NCBI GenBank assembly: GCA_002344345.1 | Contig: DDTL01000205.1 | Location: forward strand, 1,188-45,770 | Direction of reading: 5' to 3' | Origin: Saprospiraceae bacterium UBA2365 | GTDB lineage: Bacteria; Bacteroidota; Bacteroidia; Chitinophagales; Saprospiraceae | DNA: 44,583 nt | Shown here: positions 1 through 10,303 of the stretch, in pieces | How positions within the stretch are numbered: the stretch's first letter is position 1 | How the letters are laid out: every line of letters starts with the position of its first letter | The notes under the pieces: model-generated | Told to the model about the DNA's origin: nothing | What the model saw: the letters and a program-made list of their open reading frames with translations, nothing else | The model's database searches: none | Made by a program: the position numbers and the translations under genes

Positions 1-1
1 T

Positions 2-103
2 AGCAACCTCCATGTCGGGAATTTTGACACACAATGTCAGAATAACTGCCTGCAATCCGGTAATTACGATCCCAATCGCGATATTTCGTTTGCCCGGATT
101 TAA
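2..103 (+). CDS. Possible C-terminal end of a gene cut by the window edge
   Basis: A frame open from the left edge ends at a TAA at 101-103. It would encode the last 33 residues of a protein, ending in NRDISFARI and containing two Cys in a QCQNNC stretch. Codon choice is compatible with coding, but nothing identifies a family. The opposite strand is also open from an ATG at 134-136 to the edge (45 codons, with a hydrophobic stretch), so the coding strand is not settled. Either or both may be chance. Confidence 0.25.
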   Translation, partial: SNLHVGNFDTQCQNNCLQSGNYDPNRDISFARI

Positions 104-274
104 ATGAACAGGTGCGATAGCTATGTTGAACCGCATATAATGAATAAAATAACTCGCTATTATTCCACATCTCGCCAACAACAATTTGGCGGATCACCTC
201 CTCCAAGACCAACCGGTCACAGTAATAAGTAAAAAGATTGTAAAATTATATCGATTCCCTTCTTTCTCCCAACT

Positions 275-304
275 GTCATTCCGGGCTTGACCCGGAATCC
301 CGTC
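275..304. repeat. REP-like palindrome (GTCATTCCGGG hairpin)
   Basis: Positions 278-285 (ATTCCGGG) and 291-298 (CCCGGAAT) form a perfect 8-bp stem around the loop CTTGA, preceded by TGTC and followed by CCCGTCA. The GTCATTCC core recurs in the repeat cluster near 11871-12440. Dispersed palindromes of this GTCATTCC type are common between genes in many bacteria. It lies in non-coding sequence upstream of the C25 peptidase and has no run of T that would make it a clear terminator. Confidence 0.6.
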
Positions 305-475
305 ACCTGATCTAAATACAGTAGAAAGTGATAAAGTTGAAAGTCTATAAAGTTGTTTTGAAAATTTGAAGATTCGGACATTTGTGTGCATTATTAAAAA
401 AACTGCTCATTTGTGTCAATCTGTGTGAAATCTGAGAAAATCTGTGGAAAAACATTAGAGTCTATTTGCGTATAC

Positions 476-562
476 CATTTGAGCCATTTGTGGATAAAAA
501 AAAAACAACCACCTTATCCAAAAATCCACACCCCATTTACCATTAATCATTAATCATTTACC
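476..562 (+). repeat. Direct repeat copy 1, left of the C25 peptidase gene
   Basis: This stretch reads CATTTGAGCCATTTGTGG, then an A-run, ACAACC, a short AC/T-rich part, CCCCATT, and CATTAATCATTTACC. The same order of blocks recurs at 4447-4519 in the same orientation, just after the peptidase gene. The block at 533-604 after this copy is an AT-rich series of CATTAATCATT/ACCATTAA units. The rest of 104-475 holds the small palindrome at 275-304 and TGTGTCAATCTGTG-type non-coding repeats, with no supported gene. Confidence 0.7.
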
Positions 563-609
563 TTTAACCATTAACCATTATTAATTTACCATTAATCATT
601 ATTTTCCCC

Positions 610-617
610 TACATTTG
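610..617 (+). promoter_or_regulatory. Bacteroidota -7 box for the C25 peptidase
   Basis: TACATTTG matches the Bacteroidota -7 consensus TAnnTTTG exactly. A TTTA lies 21 nt upstream (585-588) as a weak -33 element. Transcription would begin near 624, leaving a leader of about 17 nt before the ATG at 641. Confidence 0.5.
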
Positions 618-640
618 GAACAAAAATTTAAAAGCTCAAT

Positions 641-3600
641 ATGCGAATCAACATCACAACTCACCAATCCATTTATCTGCCCTCCCTGCTCAAGGCCATC
701 CTCCTGTTAATACTATGCCAAACCCCCAGAATATTAGATGCACAAAGCATTCCTGAGCTTCCTTCTAAAACGACCATCCAACTGACCTCCCAACAAGAGG
801 ATGAAACCATCATCACCTTTATTTCCGGAGGCATAGTCCTCGAAAAACCACATACAGGAAAATCAGAATTCTGTCCACGCCTTGACCAGGGCACACCCAT
901 CCTGCGCAAAGGATATCCGGACATGGACAAACTGACCACTTCCCTGATCATCCCCGCTGACAAAGAAATGGTTGTAGAAGTAATCAGTTCAAGATACGAA
1001 GAGATCAATATCAGCATACTCCCCTCAAAAGGTTCCATTTCCCGCCAGAAAGATCCATCCACCATTTCCAGGGAAAAAGCCAGAATATATAAGGAAAATG
1101 CCTTTTTCCCATCCTCTCCGGCCATGCTCGGTCAACCCTATATTCTGCGCGACCATTGCGGACAAACCATCACCGCTTACCCCTTTCAGTACAATCCTGT
1201 CACCGGGATACTCAGAATATATACCGAAATCACCGTTCGCATCAAACCCTCAGGCAAACAAATTCCAAATCGCCTTGCCCAAAAAAGAAGCAACACAGCC
1301 ATACCTATCGACTTTAAGAATATCTACCAGCGCCACTTCATCAACCATACACATGCTTCCAGATACACGCCGCTCGAAGAAGACGGCAACATGCTGATCA
1401 TCAGTTACGGCCCGTTCATTCCAGAAATGCAGGCCTATATCCAATGGAAAAGAGAAAAAGGGATTCCCGTGGAAATAGTCAACGTGGCAACCATCGGAGA
1501 TGCAGAAGAGATCCGATCTTTTGTCAAAAACTATTACAATTCCAAAGGACTTACCTGGCTCCTACTCGTCGGTGACCACCAACAGGTACCTTCCTATCTT
1601 GCACCCATTGGATGGTCAGACAATTTTTACGGCTATATCAGTGGCGATGACCATTACCCGGAGGTTTTTGTGGGTCGATTTTCCGGGGAAAATGGTAGCC
1701 ACATCAAAACGCAGGTCGACAGAACGATCAATTATGAAAAATATCCGGATCCATCTGCCGCCTGGTATAAAAACACCCTGGGAATAGCTTCCTCTGAAGG
1801 CCCCGGAGATGATTGGGAATTTGATTTTCAGCATATCCGCAATATCAGAGCTCAGTTAATGAATTATACCTATACTCTTGGCGATGAGCTTTACGATGGG
1901 GACCAGGGTGGACAGGACTCGCTCGGCTCACCCAACACTACAGATGTACTTAATTTGATCCACAATGCTGGTTACAGCCTGATCAATTATTGCGGTCACG
2001 GCGGTTCCGGCGGTTGGGGAACAACAGGTTTCGGTAACAATGAAGTTGCCCAGATCACCAACACCCGACAATTCCCCTTTATTATTTCTGTTGCCTGCTC
2101 CAACGGAGATTTCACCAACAGCACCTGTTTCGGTGAACAATGGCTCAGGATGGAACAGGCAGGGCAACCCGTTGGCGCCATCGCTACCCTCATGTCCACG
2201 ATCAACCAGTATTGGAGCGAACCGATGGAAGGTCAGGATGAAATGAACAGCCTCATCACTGAAAACCTGACCCATAGCAAACACAGCATTGGCGGCATTG
2301 CCATGAACGGGTGCATGAAAATGAACGATGCCTACGGACAGGGCGGATACGATATGACAGACACCTGGACGATTTTTGGCGATCCGTCAGTGGTCCTGCG
2401 GACTGAAACACCTACTGCGATGGACGTCACTCATGAACCTACCATAGGCATTGGGAGCGAAAGCATCGACATACATTGCGATATGGAAAATGCAGTGGTT
2501 TGCCTTACGATCAAAGGAAAGATCATCGGACGCGGATATGTAACCGCAGGAGTTGCCAACATACTTTGTGAACCACTATCCGTTCTGGATACCATACTGG
2601 TTACGGTAACCGCTTACAATAAAATACCTTATTTTGGGGAGATGATCATACTTGCTCCGGAAGAAGGATCCTTCATCATTCATGGCAAAAATCAGATCAG
2701 GGATGTAACAGGCAACAATAACCAGATAGCCGATTTCGGCGAAGACATCCTATTGGACGTAAGCCTCAGAAACATCGGGCTGACAGATGCAGTCGGTGTC
2801 ACCGCAAAAATCACCACCACCGATCCATTCATCACGATAACAAACGACAGCGGCACCTGGAATACCATCCATGCGGATAGCAGCTTATGGCTCAATGATG
2901 CGTTTGCTTTTACCATTGCAGACAGTATACCGGACCAACATTCGGTTCGATTTGCTGTCTTAGCCAGCGATGCTGAGGGAAACAGCTGGCATTCCGAAAT
3001 CAACATTGTGCTTCATGCACCTGTTCTCCGCGTTGGAGAACTCACTATCAACGATGAAGCCGCTGGCAACGGCAATGGAATTCCAGAAGCAGGCGAAACT
3101 GCTGAAATAAAGATTCAGACCATCAATGTAGGCAATGCATCCTGTGATCTCACCGGATACCTGACTTCATCCTATTCACAAATGATCATTCAACAGTCCG
3201 AGGTAGCTATCGGAACCATCATGCCCTGGGACACCTTAGAGGCAATTTTTTATGTGACCATTGGTGAAGCCGCGCAGACTGGTGATATTGCAGATTTTGC
3301 GTTTGAAACGAGATCCCTTCCATACAGTAAAAGCAAAAATTTCCTTGAGATGATCGGGCAGTTCAGTGAAAACTGGGAGACTGCTGATTTTTCCAGGTAC
3401 AGTTGGTTGTTTGACGGTAAAACACCATGGACATTGAATGATTCCCTGGTGTATGAAGGAACACATGCTGCCAGATCAGGAGTGATCTCACACGATGAAT
3501 ATTCTGAATTGTCCATCAGCATGGTGGTCAGTTTTGCAGATTCAATTTCATTTTACCGCAAAGTATCTTCGGAGAAGGATTGGGATTGGCTGGGTTTTTT

Positions 3601-4078
3601 TATTGACGATGCCTGGCAGGATCAGTGGTCAGGTGAAGTTGACTGGGGCCGCGTTTCCTATCCGGTTTCTGAGGGAATGCATACCTTTAGGTGGCGATTC
3701 TGGAAAGATTATGTCGATTATGACCCGATCGGTTACGATTGTGGATTGGTGGACTACATTTTATTTCCTCCTTCGACTGATTTGATCTCTTCCGTGACAA
3801 AATATACACCTGACGGACTGCCGGAACAAAAATTATTTCCGAATCCCACGACAGGCACAACGACTTTCAGATATTTTCTGGATCAAAAATCAGTTGTTTC
3901 CATACGCATCACGGATGTGTACGGAAACACCGTGTCCTCTCTCAAAAACGGGGAAACACAGCAAGCCGGGAGTTATGACCTGACCTTTGACCTTTCAGAA
4001 TTATCTTCAGGCAGTTATTTTGTCAGGCTGGAAAGCGAACATCAATCCATGGTGCGGCATTTGGTATTGGTCAGATAA
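641..4078 (+). CDS. Gingipain-like C25 cysteine peptidase with T9SS sorting domain
   Basis: A 1145-residue secreted protease. Residues 1-35 form a long N-terminal region with a hydrophobic signal core. A propeptide-like region follows, with the catalytic region at about 250-600. The catalytic His is H453 in NYCGHGG and the Cys is C486 in VACSNGD. Their spacing of 33 equals that of His211 and Cys244 in RgpB (family knowledge). The upstream motifs LLLVGDHQQVP and EVFVGRF are also typical of C25. After the catalytic domain come Ig-like and CARDB-like regions (about 700-900), then a beta-sandwich region with WETADFSRYSW at about 910-1050. The last 80 residues (from LFPNPTTG) are a Por-type T9SS sorting domain ending in LVLVR. 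The protein is therefore expected outside the cell or anchored at its surface. Substrate specificity (Arg, Lys or other) cannot be read from the sequence. The gene stands alone between direct repeats. Confidence 0.93.
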   Translation: MRINITTHQSIYLPSLLKAILLLILCQTPRILDAQSIPELPSKTTIQLTSQQEDETIITFISGGIVLEKPHTGKSEFCPRLDQGTPILRKGYPDMDKLTTSLIIPADKEMVVEVISSRYEEINISILPSKGSISRQKDPSTISREKARIYKENAFFPSSPAMLGQPYILRDHCGQTITAYPFQYNPVTGILRIYTEITVRIKPSGKQIPNRLAQKRSNTAIPIDFKNIYQRHFINHTHASRYTPLEEDGNMLIISYGPFIPEMQAYIQWKREKGIPVEIVNVATIGDAEEIRSFVKNYYNSKGLTWLLLVGDHQQVPSYLAPIGWSDNFYGYISGDDHYPEVFVGRFSGENGSHIKTQVDRTINYEKYPDPSAAWYKNTLGIASSEGPGDDWEFDFQHIRNIRAQLMNYTYTLGDELYDGDQGGQDSLGSPNTTDVLNLIHNAGYSLINYCGHGGSGGWGTTGFGNNEVAQITNTRQFPFIISVACSNGDFTNSTCFGEQWLRMEQAGQPVGAIATLMSTINQYWSEPMEGQDEMNSLITENLTHSKHSIGGIAMNGCMKMNDAYGQGGYDMTDTWTIFGDPSVVLRTETPTAMDVTHEPTIGIGSESIDIHCDMENAVVCLTIKGKIIGRGYVTAGVANILCEPLSVLDTILVTVTAYNKIPYFGEMIILAPEEGSFIIHGKNQIRDVTGNNNQIADFGEDILLDVSLRNIGLTDAVGVTAKITTTDPFITITNDSGTWNTIHADSSLWLNDAFAFTIADSIPDQHSVRFAVLASDAEGNSWHSEINIVLHAPVLRVGELTINDEAAGNGNGIPEAGETAEIKIQTINVGNASCDLTGYLTSSYSQMIIQQSEVAIGTIMPWDTLEAIFYVTIGEAAQTGDIADFAFETRSLPYSKSKNFLEMIGQFSENWETADFSRYSWLFDGKTPWTLNDSLVYEGTHAARSGVISHDEYSELSISMVVSFADSISFYRKVSSEKDWDWLGFFIDDAWQDQWSGEVDWGRVSYPVSEGMHTFRWRFWKDYVDYDPIGYDCGLVDYILFPPSTDLISSVTKYTPDGLPEQKLFPNPTTGTTTFRYFLDQKSVVSIRITDVYGNTVSSLKNGETQQAGSYDLTFDLSELSSGSYFVRLESEHQSMVRHLVLVR

Positions 4079-4446
4079 AAATTAACAAACTGGAAATTGT
4101 TTTAAGGTATCAGAGATTATATTTTATAGTAAACAGGATTTTCGAGATTTTATCTGACTGTTTTTTGCCTGAACAAAATAATTTAATCGCTAATTACTGT
4201 GGCGATAACTGTAAAAAATAGCCACCCTTTCAGTGTTTTTAGCAGCAATTGTTCAAATAATTTTAAATTATCATATCATTCCTTCGGGATTGACATTGAT
4301 TTTCTTTGAAAAAATGAAATTCAACTAATTTCCGGATTGGATCACCATAACCATTTATAACATCAGCTTAAAAAACATTTTGGTGGATAGTTTTGAATCC
4401 TACCCGCCTGATGCAGCAAAACACATTTGTGCCTGTTTGTGAAAAT

Positions 4447-4519
4447 CATTTGAACCATTTGTGGATAAAAAAACAACCTATCCTAAAATCCATTCCCCAT
4501 TAACCATTAATCATTTACC
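4447..4519 (+). repeat. Direct repeat copy 2, right of the C25 peptidase gene
   Basis: Second copy of the repeat at 476-562: CATTTGAACCATTTGTGG, A-run, ACAACC, TCCTAAAATCC, CCCCATT, CATTAATCATTTACC. It is about 13 nt shorter because of deletions in the A-run and the middle part. The rest of the 4079-4541 gap is AT-rich and holds no gene or clear terminator that I can support. Confidence 0.7.
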
Positions 4520-4541
4520 ATTAATCTTCAAACATTAACCT

Positions 4542-6923
4542 TTATTCCTTCCCGTTTTTCAACCTAAAAACTACCTTACCTGCTGTCGGATCCTTACTTA
4601 CAACGAATTTTCCGCGTTTCTTCTCCACGATGACCTCGCTGATTTTTTCCGCTCCGGGAAAATACAAAGGAACATTTTCTGAATCAGTTCCCCTACCATA
4701 CTTAACCAGGGTAATTTTTGACCAATCTATCTCACCGGTATGTTGAACCGATTGTTCGATCACAGGTATGACTGCTCCATCCTTCACGAGTATCACCGCC
4801 TGAATTTTATCTGTTTGAATGGTAACAAACCGGCCACCCTGATAGCTTTCAAGTGTTTGAAAATCCACCCAGTTGCCTTCGGGAAGATACACCACTCTTT
4901 CTGTTTTTCCAGTTTCAAAAACCGGGGCAATCATCATTTCAGAACCGAACATATACTGATTGTCCACATTCCAGGCACCCGGATCATCAGGAAATTCGAT
5001 GAACAATGCACGGGTCATGGGAAGCCCTTTATCTGCACTGAGTTTGGCTTGGGCATAAATATAAGGCATCAATCGGTATTTGGTGTCCATGACATACCTG
5101 AAATAATCCTCAAAAGCCTTCCCATATTCCCAGGGCTCTTTTGGAGGTTGACCGTGGCAACGCGTGTGCGAAGCAAAAACACCCATCGGTAACCATCTGC
5201 GGTAGAGCTCTTCTGGTGTCCTCAAAGTGAAACCACCGATATCATGACTCCAGAAAGTAAACCCACTCACTCCGAATGACAACCCGCCTCTCAGCTGACA
5301 TGCCATGCCCAGGTCATTTGATTCCGCATCACCACCCCAATGCAAAGGATAGCGCTGACTTCCTGCCCATGCACTGCGCGCCCAGATCACCCGTTCATGG
5401 TTGATCTCATTGGTTTTATCAGACACCACTTTATTATATCTCAACGGATACAGATTGTGTTCGTAAAAGCCTGTTCGCCCGTTGGCATACAGACCATTCA
5501 GCGGAGCGGATTCTCCAAAATCCACCTTGATCGCAGATACACCCAGTTGAAGCAAACCTCCTATTTTTTCGCCGTACCAGTCCAATGTGGCCGGATTGGT
5601 GAAATCCAGCACGGCATCCTCATAAGGAATGCCACCGCCTGCATTTTTCACATGTAAACCTTTCTGAATGATCTCTCCGAAAAGTTCATTTTTGGGTACA
5701 AAATAAGGCAGTTGCCAAAGACAGGTTTGAATCCCGTCCTTTTTGAAATCAGCGATCATTTTTTCAGGATCATCAAACCGGCTTTCAGAGAACTTATAAT
5801 CACAACGCCAGTCCGTTTCGAACCAACCTGTATCAAAATGCAGGACATCGGCAGGTATTCTATGTTGGCGAAGCATTTTCACCACATCCCGACCATCTTT
5901 TTCGGAAAAATAAGTGATCCTGCTCATCCACAATCCGAAGGACCAGAGTGGCGGCATGGGTGATTTTCCGGTAAGGTTGGTATATTCATCCAAAATATCC
6001 TTTGGCTCTCCCAAAAACACAAACAGGTCAAGGCTTTCGTCCCCGATCATCAGGGCATTCACGGACCTGTTGCTGCTGCCGAAATCGCAGGTGACCGGCG
6101 TAGAAGTATGCATGAACATACCATATCCTTTGTTGCTCATAAAGAATGGAACAGGTTTATACATTTCGTGTGATCCTACCCCGTTGGCATCCGTTGTACA
6201 CAGCACAACTTTGTCCCCTACCTTGTCAAAATTGACAAAAGACTCCCCGCAACCGAATATTTTCTCGCCTTGTGACAAACTAAATGCCGCATTGACACTC
6301 CGGCTATAATCGTGTTTGCGACGTATAAACCCAAAAGGCATGGCTGGTTTATAGGAAGCATTGCCATCCAACTGATGACGCGTATAAGTGATCAGATCTC
6401 CGGAAGCATTATACACTTCGATTTTCCAGGGAAAGCTGATCAGTTCCACCCTTCCATTTTGGCATTGGTAAATATGCCTGCCCTTTTCATAACGGTATTG
6501 CCAGTTATTCAATGCAATCGGTTCCCTTACCAACATCAGTGAAGGTTCATTGAAAGTTGTTTTAGTTCCGGTATCCATCCTGATCCGTATTGTACGATCG
6601 GATATGAATTCAATGCTGAAGGGTAAAACAGGATCAGCCTGATATTCAGTGGCAGGAAATTCATTATTGTCTACTTTCCTCCATGAAAACTGGGTATTGC
6701 TGAATGCATGCCGCCCCATACCTTCATGCCGCAGGAATTTCAAGGCGCCTTTACCTGTTTTGGGATCAAAAGTCACCAGACTATCTGCAAAAAAATAATA
6801 GTTGGAATGGTCCTTGAAATCAGGACTGATATCCAATGGTTCATTGAGTACCGTAGGTCTGGATTGACCAGCCAATATCAGAGGAAAAAATGCGAAAATG
6901 CTCAGCAAGTAAAAAAGTTTCAT
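4542..6923 (-). CDS. Glycoside hydrolase family 31 (alpha-glucosidase/alpha-xylosidase type)
   Basis: A 793-residue secreted or periplasmic glycosidase. The start at 6923 (MKLFYLLSIFAFFPLILAG) is preferred because it begins directly with a signal peptide; an upstream ATG at 6977 would add 18 hydrophilic residues. The N-terminal domain (about 30-300) is the GH31 beta-sandwich. The barrel contains DTGWFETDW, the nucleophile Asp468 in IKVDFGES, and the acid/base Asp561 in WSHDIGGF. The VDFGES and HDIGG motifs point to the YicI/alpha-xylosidase side of the family, but substrate is not decidable here. Retaining hydrolysis of alpha-linked glucose or xylose is the family reaction. The gene stands alone, divergent from the TonB-dependent receptor at 7507, so a shared role in glycan uptake is possible but unproven. 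Confidence 0.93.
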   Translation of the reverse strand: MKLFYLLSIFAFFPLILAGQSRPTVLNEPLDISPDFKDHSNYYFFADSLVTFDPKTGKGALKFLRHEGMGRHAFSNTQFSWRKVDNNEFPATEYQADPVLPFSIEFISDRTIRIRMDTGTKTTFNEPSLMLVREPIALNNWQYRYEKGRHIYQCQNGRVELISFPWKIEVYNASGDLITYTRHQLDGNASYKPAMPFGFIRRKHDYSRSVNAAFSLSQGEKIFGCGESFVNFDKVGDKVVLCTTDANGVGSHEMYKPVPFFMSNKGYGMFMHTSTPVTCDFGSSNRSVNALMIGDESLDLFVFLGEPKDILDEYTNLTGKSPMPPLWSFGLWMSRITYFSEKDGRDVVKMLRQHRIPADVLHFDTGWFETDWRCDYKFSESRFDDPEKMIADFKKDGIQTCLWQLPYFVPKNELFGEIIQKGLHVKNAGGGIPYEDAVLDFTNPATLDWYGEKIGGLLQLGVSAIKVDFGESAPLNGLYANGRTGFYEHNLYPLRYNKVVSDKTNEINHERVIWARSAWAGSQRYPLHWGGDAESNDLGMACQLRGGLSFGVSGFTFWSHDIGGFTLRTPEELYRRWLPMGVFASHTRCHGQPPKEPWEYGKAFEDYFRYVMDTKYRLMPYIYAQAKLSADKGLPMTRALFIEFPDDPGAWNVDNQYMFGSEMMIAPVFETGKTERVVYLPEGNWVDFQTLESYQGGRFVTIQTDKIQAVILVKDGAVIPVIEQSVQHTGEIDWSKITLVKYGRGTDSENVPLYFPGAEKISEVIVEKKRGKFVVSKDPTAGKVVFRLKNGKE

Positions 6924-7026
6924 ATATGTATATTTTAAATGATTTTTATCTCCACGCTGTGATTTGTTCTCAGACATCCCAATTTTTTGGTAAAAATACT
7001 ACTTTGAATACGAAAATCAATAATTC

Positions 7027-7044
7027 TATGCAACAGATTGCATA
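7027..7044. promoter_or_regulatory. Operator-like palindrome between GH31 and the TonB receptor
   Basis: TATGCAA (7027-7033) and TTGCATA (7038-7044) are perfect inverted 7-mers separated by 4 nt, about 104 nt upstream of the GH31 start. The size and symmetry suit a dimeric repressor site. The rest of the 6924-7506 divergent region shows only the -7 box at 7475-7482. No regulator gene lies alongside, so the role is speculative. Confidence 0.3.
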
Positions 7045-7474
7045 ACTTTAATTCAAAGGTCAGCAAAGATTTTTTGTATCCCATCAAAAAGTAAGGAATT
7101 CTCATAAAACGAAATAATTCATTGATTGATTTCGTATGGAAAACTTCCACATCCAAGTTAATGTGTCCATTCTTTCGATCATTAACACCGGTTTATCCGG
7201 CATGTCATTTCTGGGTTTGCTACTTAATTTTTGTTAAAAGTTTGATTGAGACGAAAAGAATTCAGTTCAGGTTCAACGAATAAATGATGGATCGCTCTAA
7301 TACAAATCCAACATTTTGAGAAAGAAATAGCCAGACAATTTTGAGGGTTCAGACCTTCAAAAAGCGTGCAATATCAATGCAAAAACCATTTCAAATTAAA
7401 ATAATGTTAATTCTGAATCGAGAAACTTCAGTTTAACTTAAATAGTACGAGGCATTAACTTTTTTGCTAAATCG

Positions 7475-7482
7475 TAGGTTTG
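7475..7482 (+). promoter_or_regulatory. Bacteroidota -7 box for the TonB-dependent receptor
   Basis: TAGGTTTG is an exact TAnnTTTG match 25 nt before the ATG at 7507. No TTTG is found at the ideal -33 distance, so the element rests on the -7 box alone. Confidence 0.4.
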
Positions 7483-7506
7483 TCATGAATTTTAAAAATT
7501 AACATT

Positions 7507-10279
7507 ATGACTAAACCAAGACTTTTATCAATTGCTTTATTATTGTTGACTTCCATATTCCTGAATGCACAGACCGGGATTATCAAAGGACGCGTCGTGG
7601 ACACGGACAATCTTTCCATGCCGGGTGCAATTGTTTTCATAACTTGCGTTAATAAAGGCAGTATAACAGATGCCTATGGATTTTATACATTGACCGGCAT
7701 ACCTGAAGGAACGCATGAAGTTACAGTAACCTACATCGGCTTTAACCAAAACACCAAGGCAGTCAAAGTGATGGCTGGCCAGACTGCCGAAATGGATTTC
7801 GTGCTGAATGCGGGCGTTGAACTTTCCGAGGTGGTCGTTACAGGCCAATTACAAGGTCAGTCCAAGGCACTCAACACTCAGATGAACAAAGGCAATATCA
7901 CCAATATCATTTCCTCAGATCAGGTTGGACGCTTTCCCGATGCGAATATCGGTGATGCATTGAAAAGAATTCCCGGCATCAATGTACAATACGATCAGGG
8001 AGAAAGCCAGATTCGGGAACATCAGGGGAACAGCACCCCAATACAATTCAATCATGGTGAATGGAGAAAGAATTCCATCGGCCGAAGCCGAAATCAGAAC
8101 GGTCCAGTTGGATTTGGTTCCCGCAGATATGGTCCAATCCATTGAAGTGAACAAAGCAGTTACGCCCGATATGGATGGAGATGCAATTGGAGGTTCAGTT
8201 AATCTCGTAACACGTTCAGCGCCTTACGATCAGAGGGTAAGCCTAACACTGGGTTCAGGTTACAACCTGATCTCTGAAAAGCCTATGCTTACAGAAGCCT
8301 TTATTTAAGGTAATCGTTTTCTTGATAATAAATTGGGCTTTATATTCAGTGCTTCATACCACAATCATCAGTTGGGAAGTGACAACATTGAAGCGGAGTG
8401 GGATTACAGCAATGATGATGACCAGGATGGCTCTGCTTACACAAATGAATTACAATACAGACAATATTATATCCAACGTCTGAGACAGAGTTATTCTGCT
8501 GCTTTGGATTTTAAACTGAACAAAAATAACACTTTGTTCCTCAATGGAATTTACAACCACAGGAATGACTGGGAAAATCGTTACAGAACGGTATACAAAG
8601 ATATTGAATATGATGAGGACAGCAACTCATGGATAGGAGAAATGGAAAAAGAGACCAAAGGAGGAAATGAAGCCATAAAGAATGCACGACTTGAAGACCA
8701 ACGCATGATGAGTTTTGCATTTGGAGGTGATCACCAGTTTGGCAATATCAAACTGGACTGGACGGGTTCATTCAGCAAAGCCAGTGAAGAAAGACCAAAT
8801 GAAAGGTATATTGTTTTTAAAGCAGAAGACTTAACTTTTGCAACGGACTTTTCTGATAAAAGACTACCAAAAATAAACAGTGTTTCTCCTGCATCTTCAG
8901 CAGATTTTAGGGATGATTATGAATTTGATGAACTGACTGAAGAATACCAGTGGACAGAAGATATCGACCAGAACTTCAAGGTGAATTTGTTGATCCCAAT
9001 GTTGAACAACAACTTTAAAAACAGCTTGAAAATTGGCTTGAGGTATAAAGCAAAAGACAAACTCAGAGACAATTTGTTGTTTGAATACAGCCCCGTTGAT
9101 GAAGATGGTTTTATAGCCAATTCATTGAATAATTTATCAGATTATTCCAAAGATAATTTTCTTCCCGGAGATTACAGGACAGCAAAACAAATAACGAATG
9201 AATATCTTGGTAGCCTGGATCTGACAAATGCTTCACTTTTTGAAGAGGAAGCAGTGGCAGAAGCAGAAGCTGGGGATTTTACAGCCAGGGAAAATATTTT
9301 AGGTGGCTACCTGATGCTGAATCAACAATTGGGCAATAAATTTTCACTGATCGCAGGTGTACGCATCGAAAACACTTCACAGGAATATCAGGGCAATCAG
9401 TATGATGCTGATGAAGATGTCAACACGTTGTCCCCAAAGGTCTCTGATTCTTATATGAATATTTTGCCAGGCCTGCATGCCAAATACGATTTCAACAAAA
9501 CGACCATTTTAAGAGCTGCCTGGACCAATACGCTGGCAAGACCCAATTATTTCTCACTGGTTCCTTACAGGGAAGTGACCAGAGAAGACAATGAGATATC
9601 CATCGGAAATCCGGAATTAACGCCAACCAAATCCATGAACCTGGATTTGATGCTCGAGAAATATTTTAAAAATATCGGAATCATTTCAGCAGGCGTTTTC
9701 TATAAAGATATCAAGGACTTTATCGTTACAGAAACTAAAGAGGATTTTGCTTTCGAAGGCAATGTTTGGGATACATATCATCAACCGATCAACGGTGGAA
9801 ATGCAACCATTTTCGGTTTTGAAGCTGCCATCATGCGCCAACTGGATTTTCTGCCAGGATTCCTCAAAGGATTGAGCCTGTATGGCAACTACACCTATAC
9901 GAGCAGCTCAGTTACTGATTTCCGTATCGAAGGTAGAGAAGATGAAGAAATTTCACTTCCAGGTACCGCTAAACATACTTTCAATGCTTCCCTTGGCTAT
10001 GATCATAAGAAACTTTCTTTCAGAACTTCCCTCAATTATGCCTCTGACTTTGTGGAGGAATTTGGTGAAGAATCATTCTATGACAGATATTATGACAAAG
10101 CGATGTTTCTGGACATCAATGCCAACTATGCCATCACACCCAAAATCAGGGTGTATGCTGAAGCAGTCAATCTGCTGAATCAGCCATTGTACTATTACCA
10201 GGGTATCAGCGAAAGGTTGATGCAGGCAGAGTATTACAACATGCGTTTTCAATTAGGGTTAAAATTAGATTTGCAATAG
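7507..10279 (+). pseudogene. TonB-dependent receptor with one frameshift and one in-frame stop
   Basis: Restoring one base gives a protein of about 923 residues. It has a signal peptide (to about residue 22), a CarboxypepD_reg-like domain (23-100, GIIKGRVVD, TDAYGFYTL), a TonB-box-like ELSEVVVTG, a plug domain (FPDANIGDALKRIPGINV, then RFGNIRGTAP and NGERIPSAEAE), and a beta-barrel ending in LGLKLDLQ. Frame 1 runs to about 8002. An extra A in the AAA at 8003-8005 then shifts it, because the plug motif GEARFGNIRG is restored only in frame 2. In frame 2 a TAA at 8306-8308 interrupts at the point where the family usually has an aromatic residue before GNRFLDNKLGF; TAT to TAA would explain it. 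The rest of the barrel (8309-10279) is intact. Either the gene is freshly inactivated or the assembly carries two errors. The plug resembles the receptor class often found with phytases, and a phytase-like gene follows. Confidence 0.85.
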
Positions 10280-10303
10280 TTTAGTGTTAGTAAGTATCAG
10301 GCT

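Noticed and set aside
194..391. 65-codon minus-strand frame near the left edge
   Set aside because: It crosses the GTCATTCC palindrome and has no recognisable protein features.
673..1125. 150-codon minus-strand frame inside the C25 peptidase gene
   Set aside because: It is the antisense shadow of a strongly supported coding sequence, with no promoter or family signal.
8306..8308. Recoding (stop readthrough or alternative amino acid) at the in-frame TAA
   Set aside because: The gene has an additional independent frameshift, TAA is not used for selenocysteine or pyrrolysine, and no stimulatory structure is evident; mutation or sequence error is simpler.
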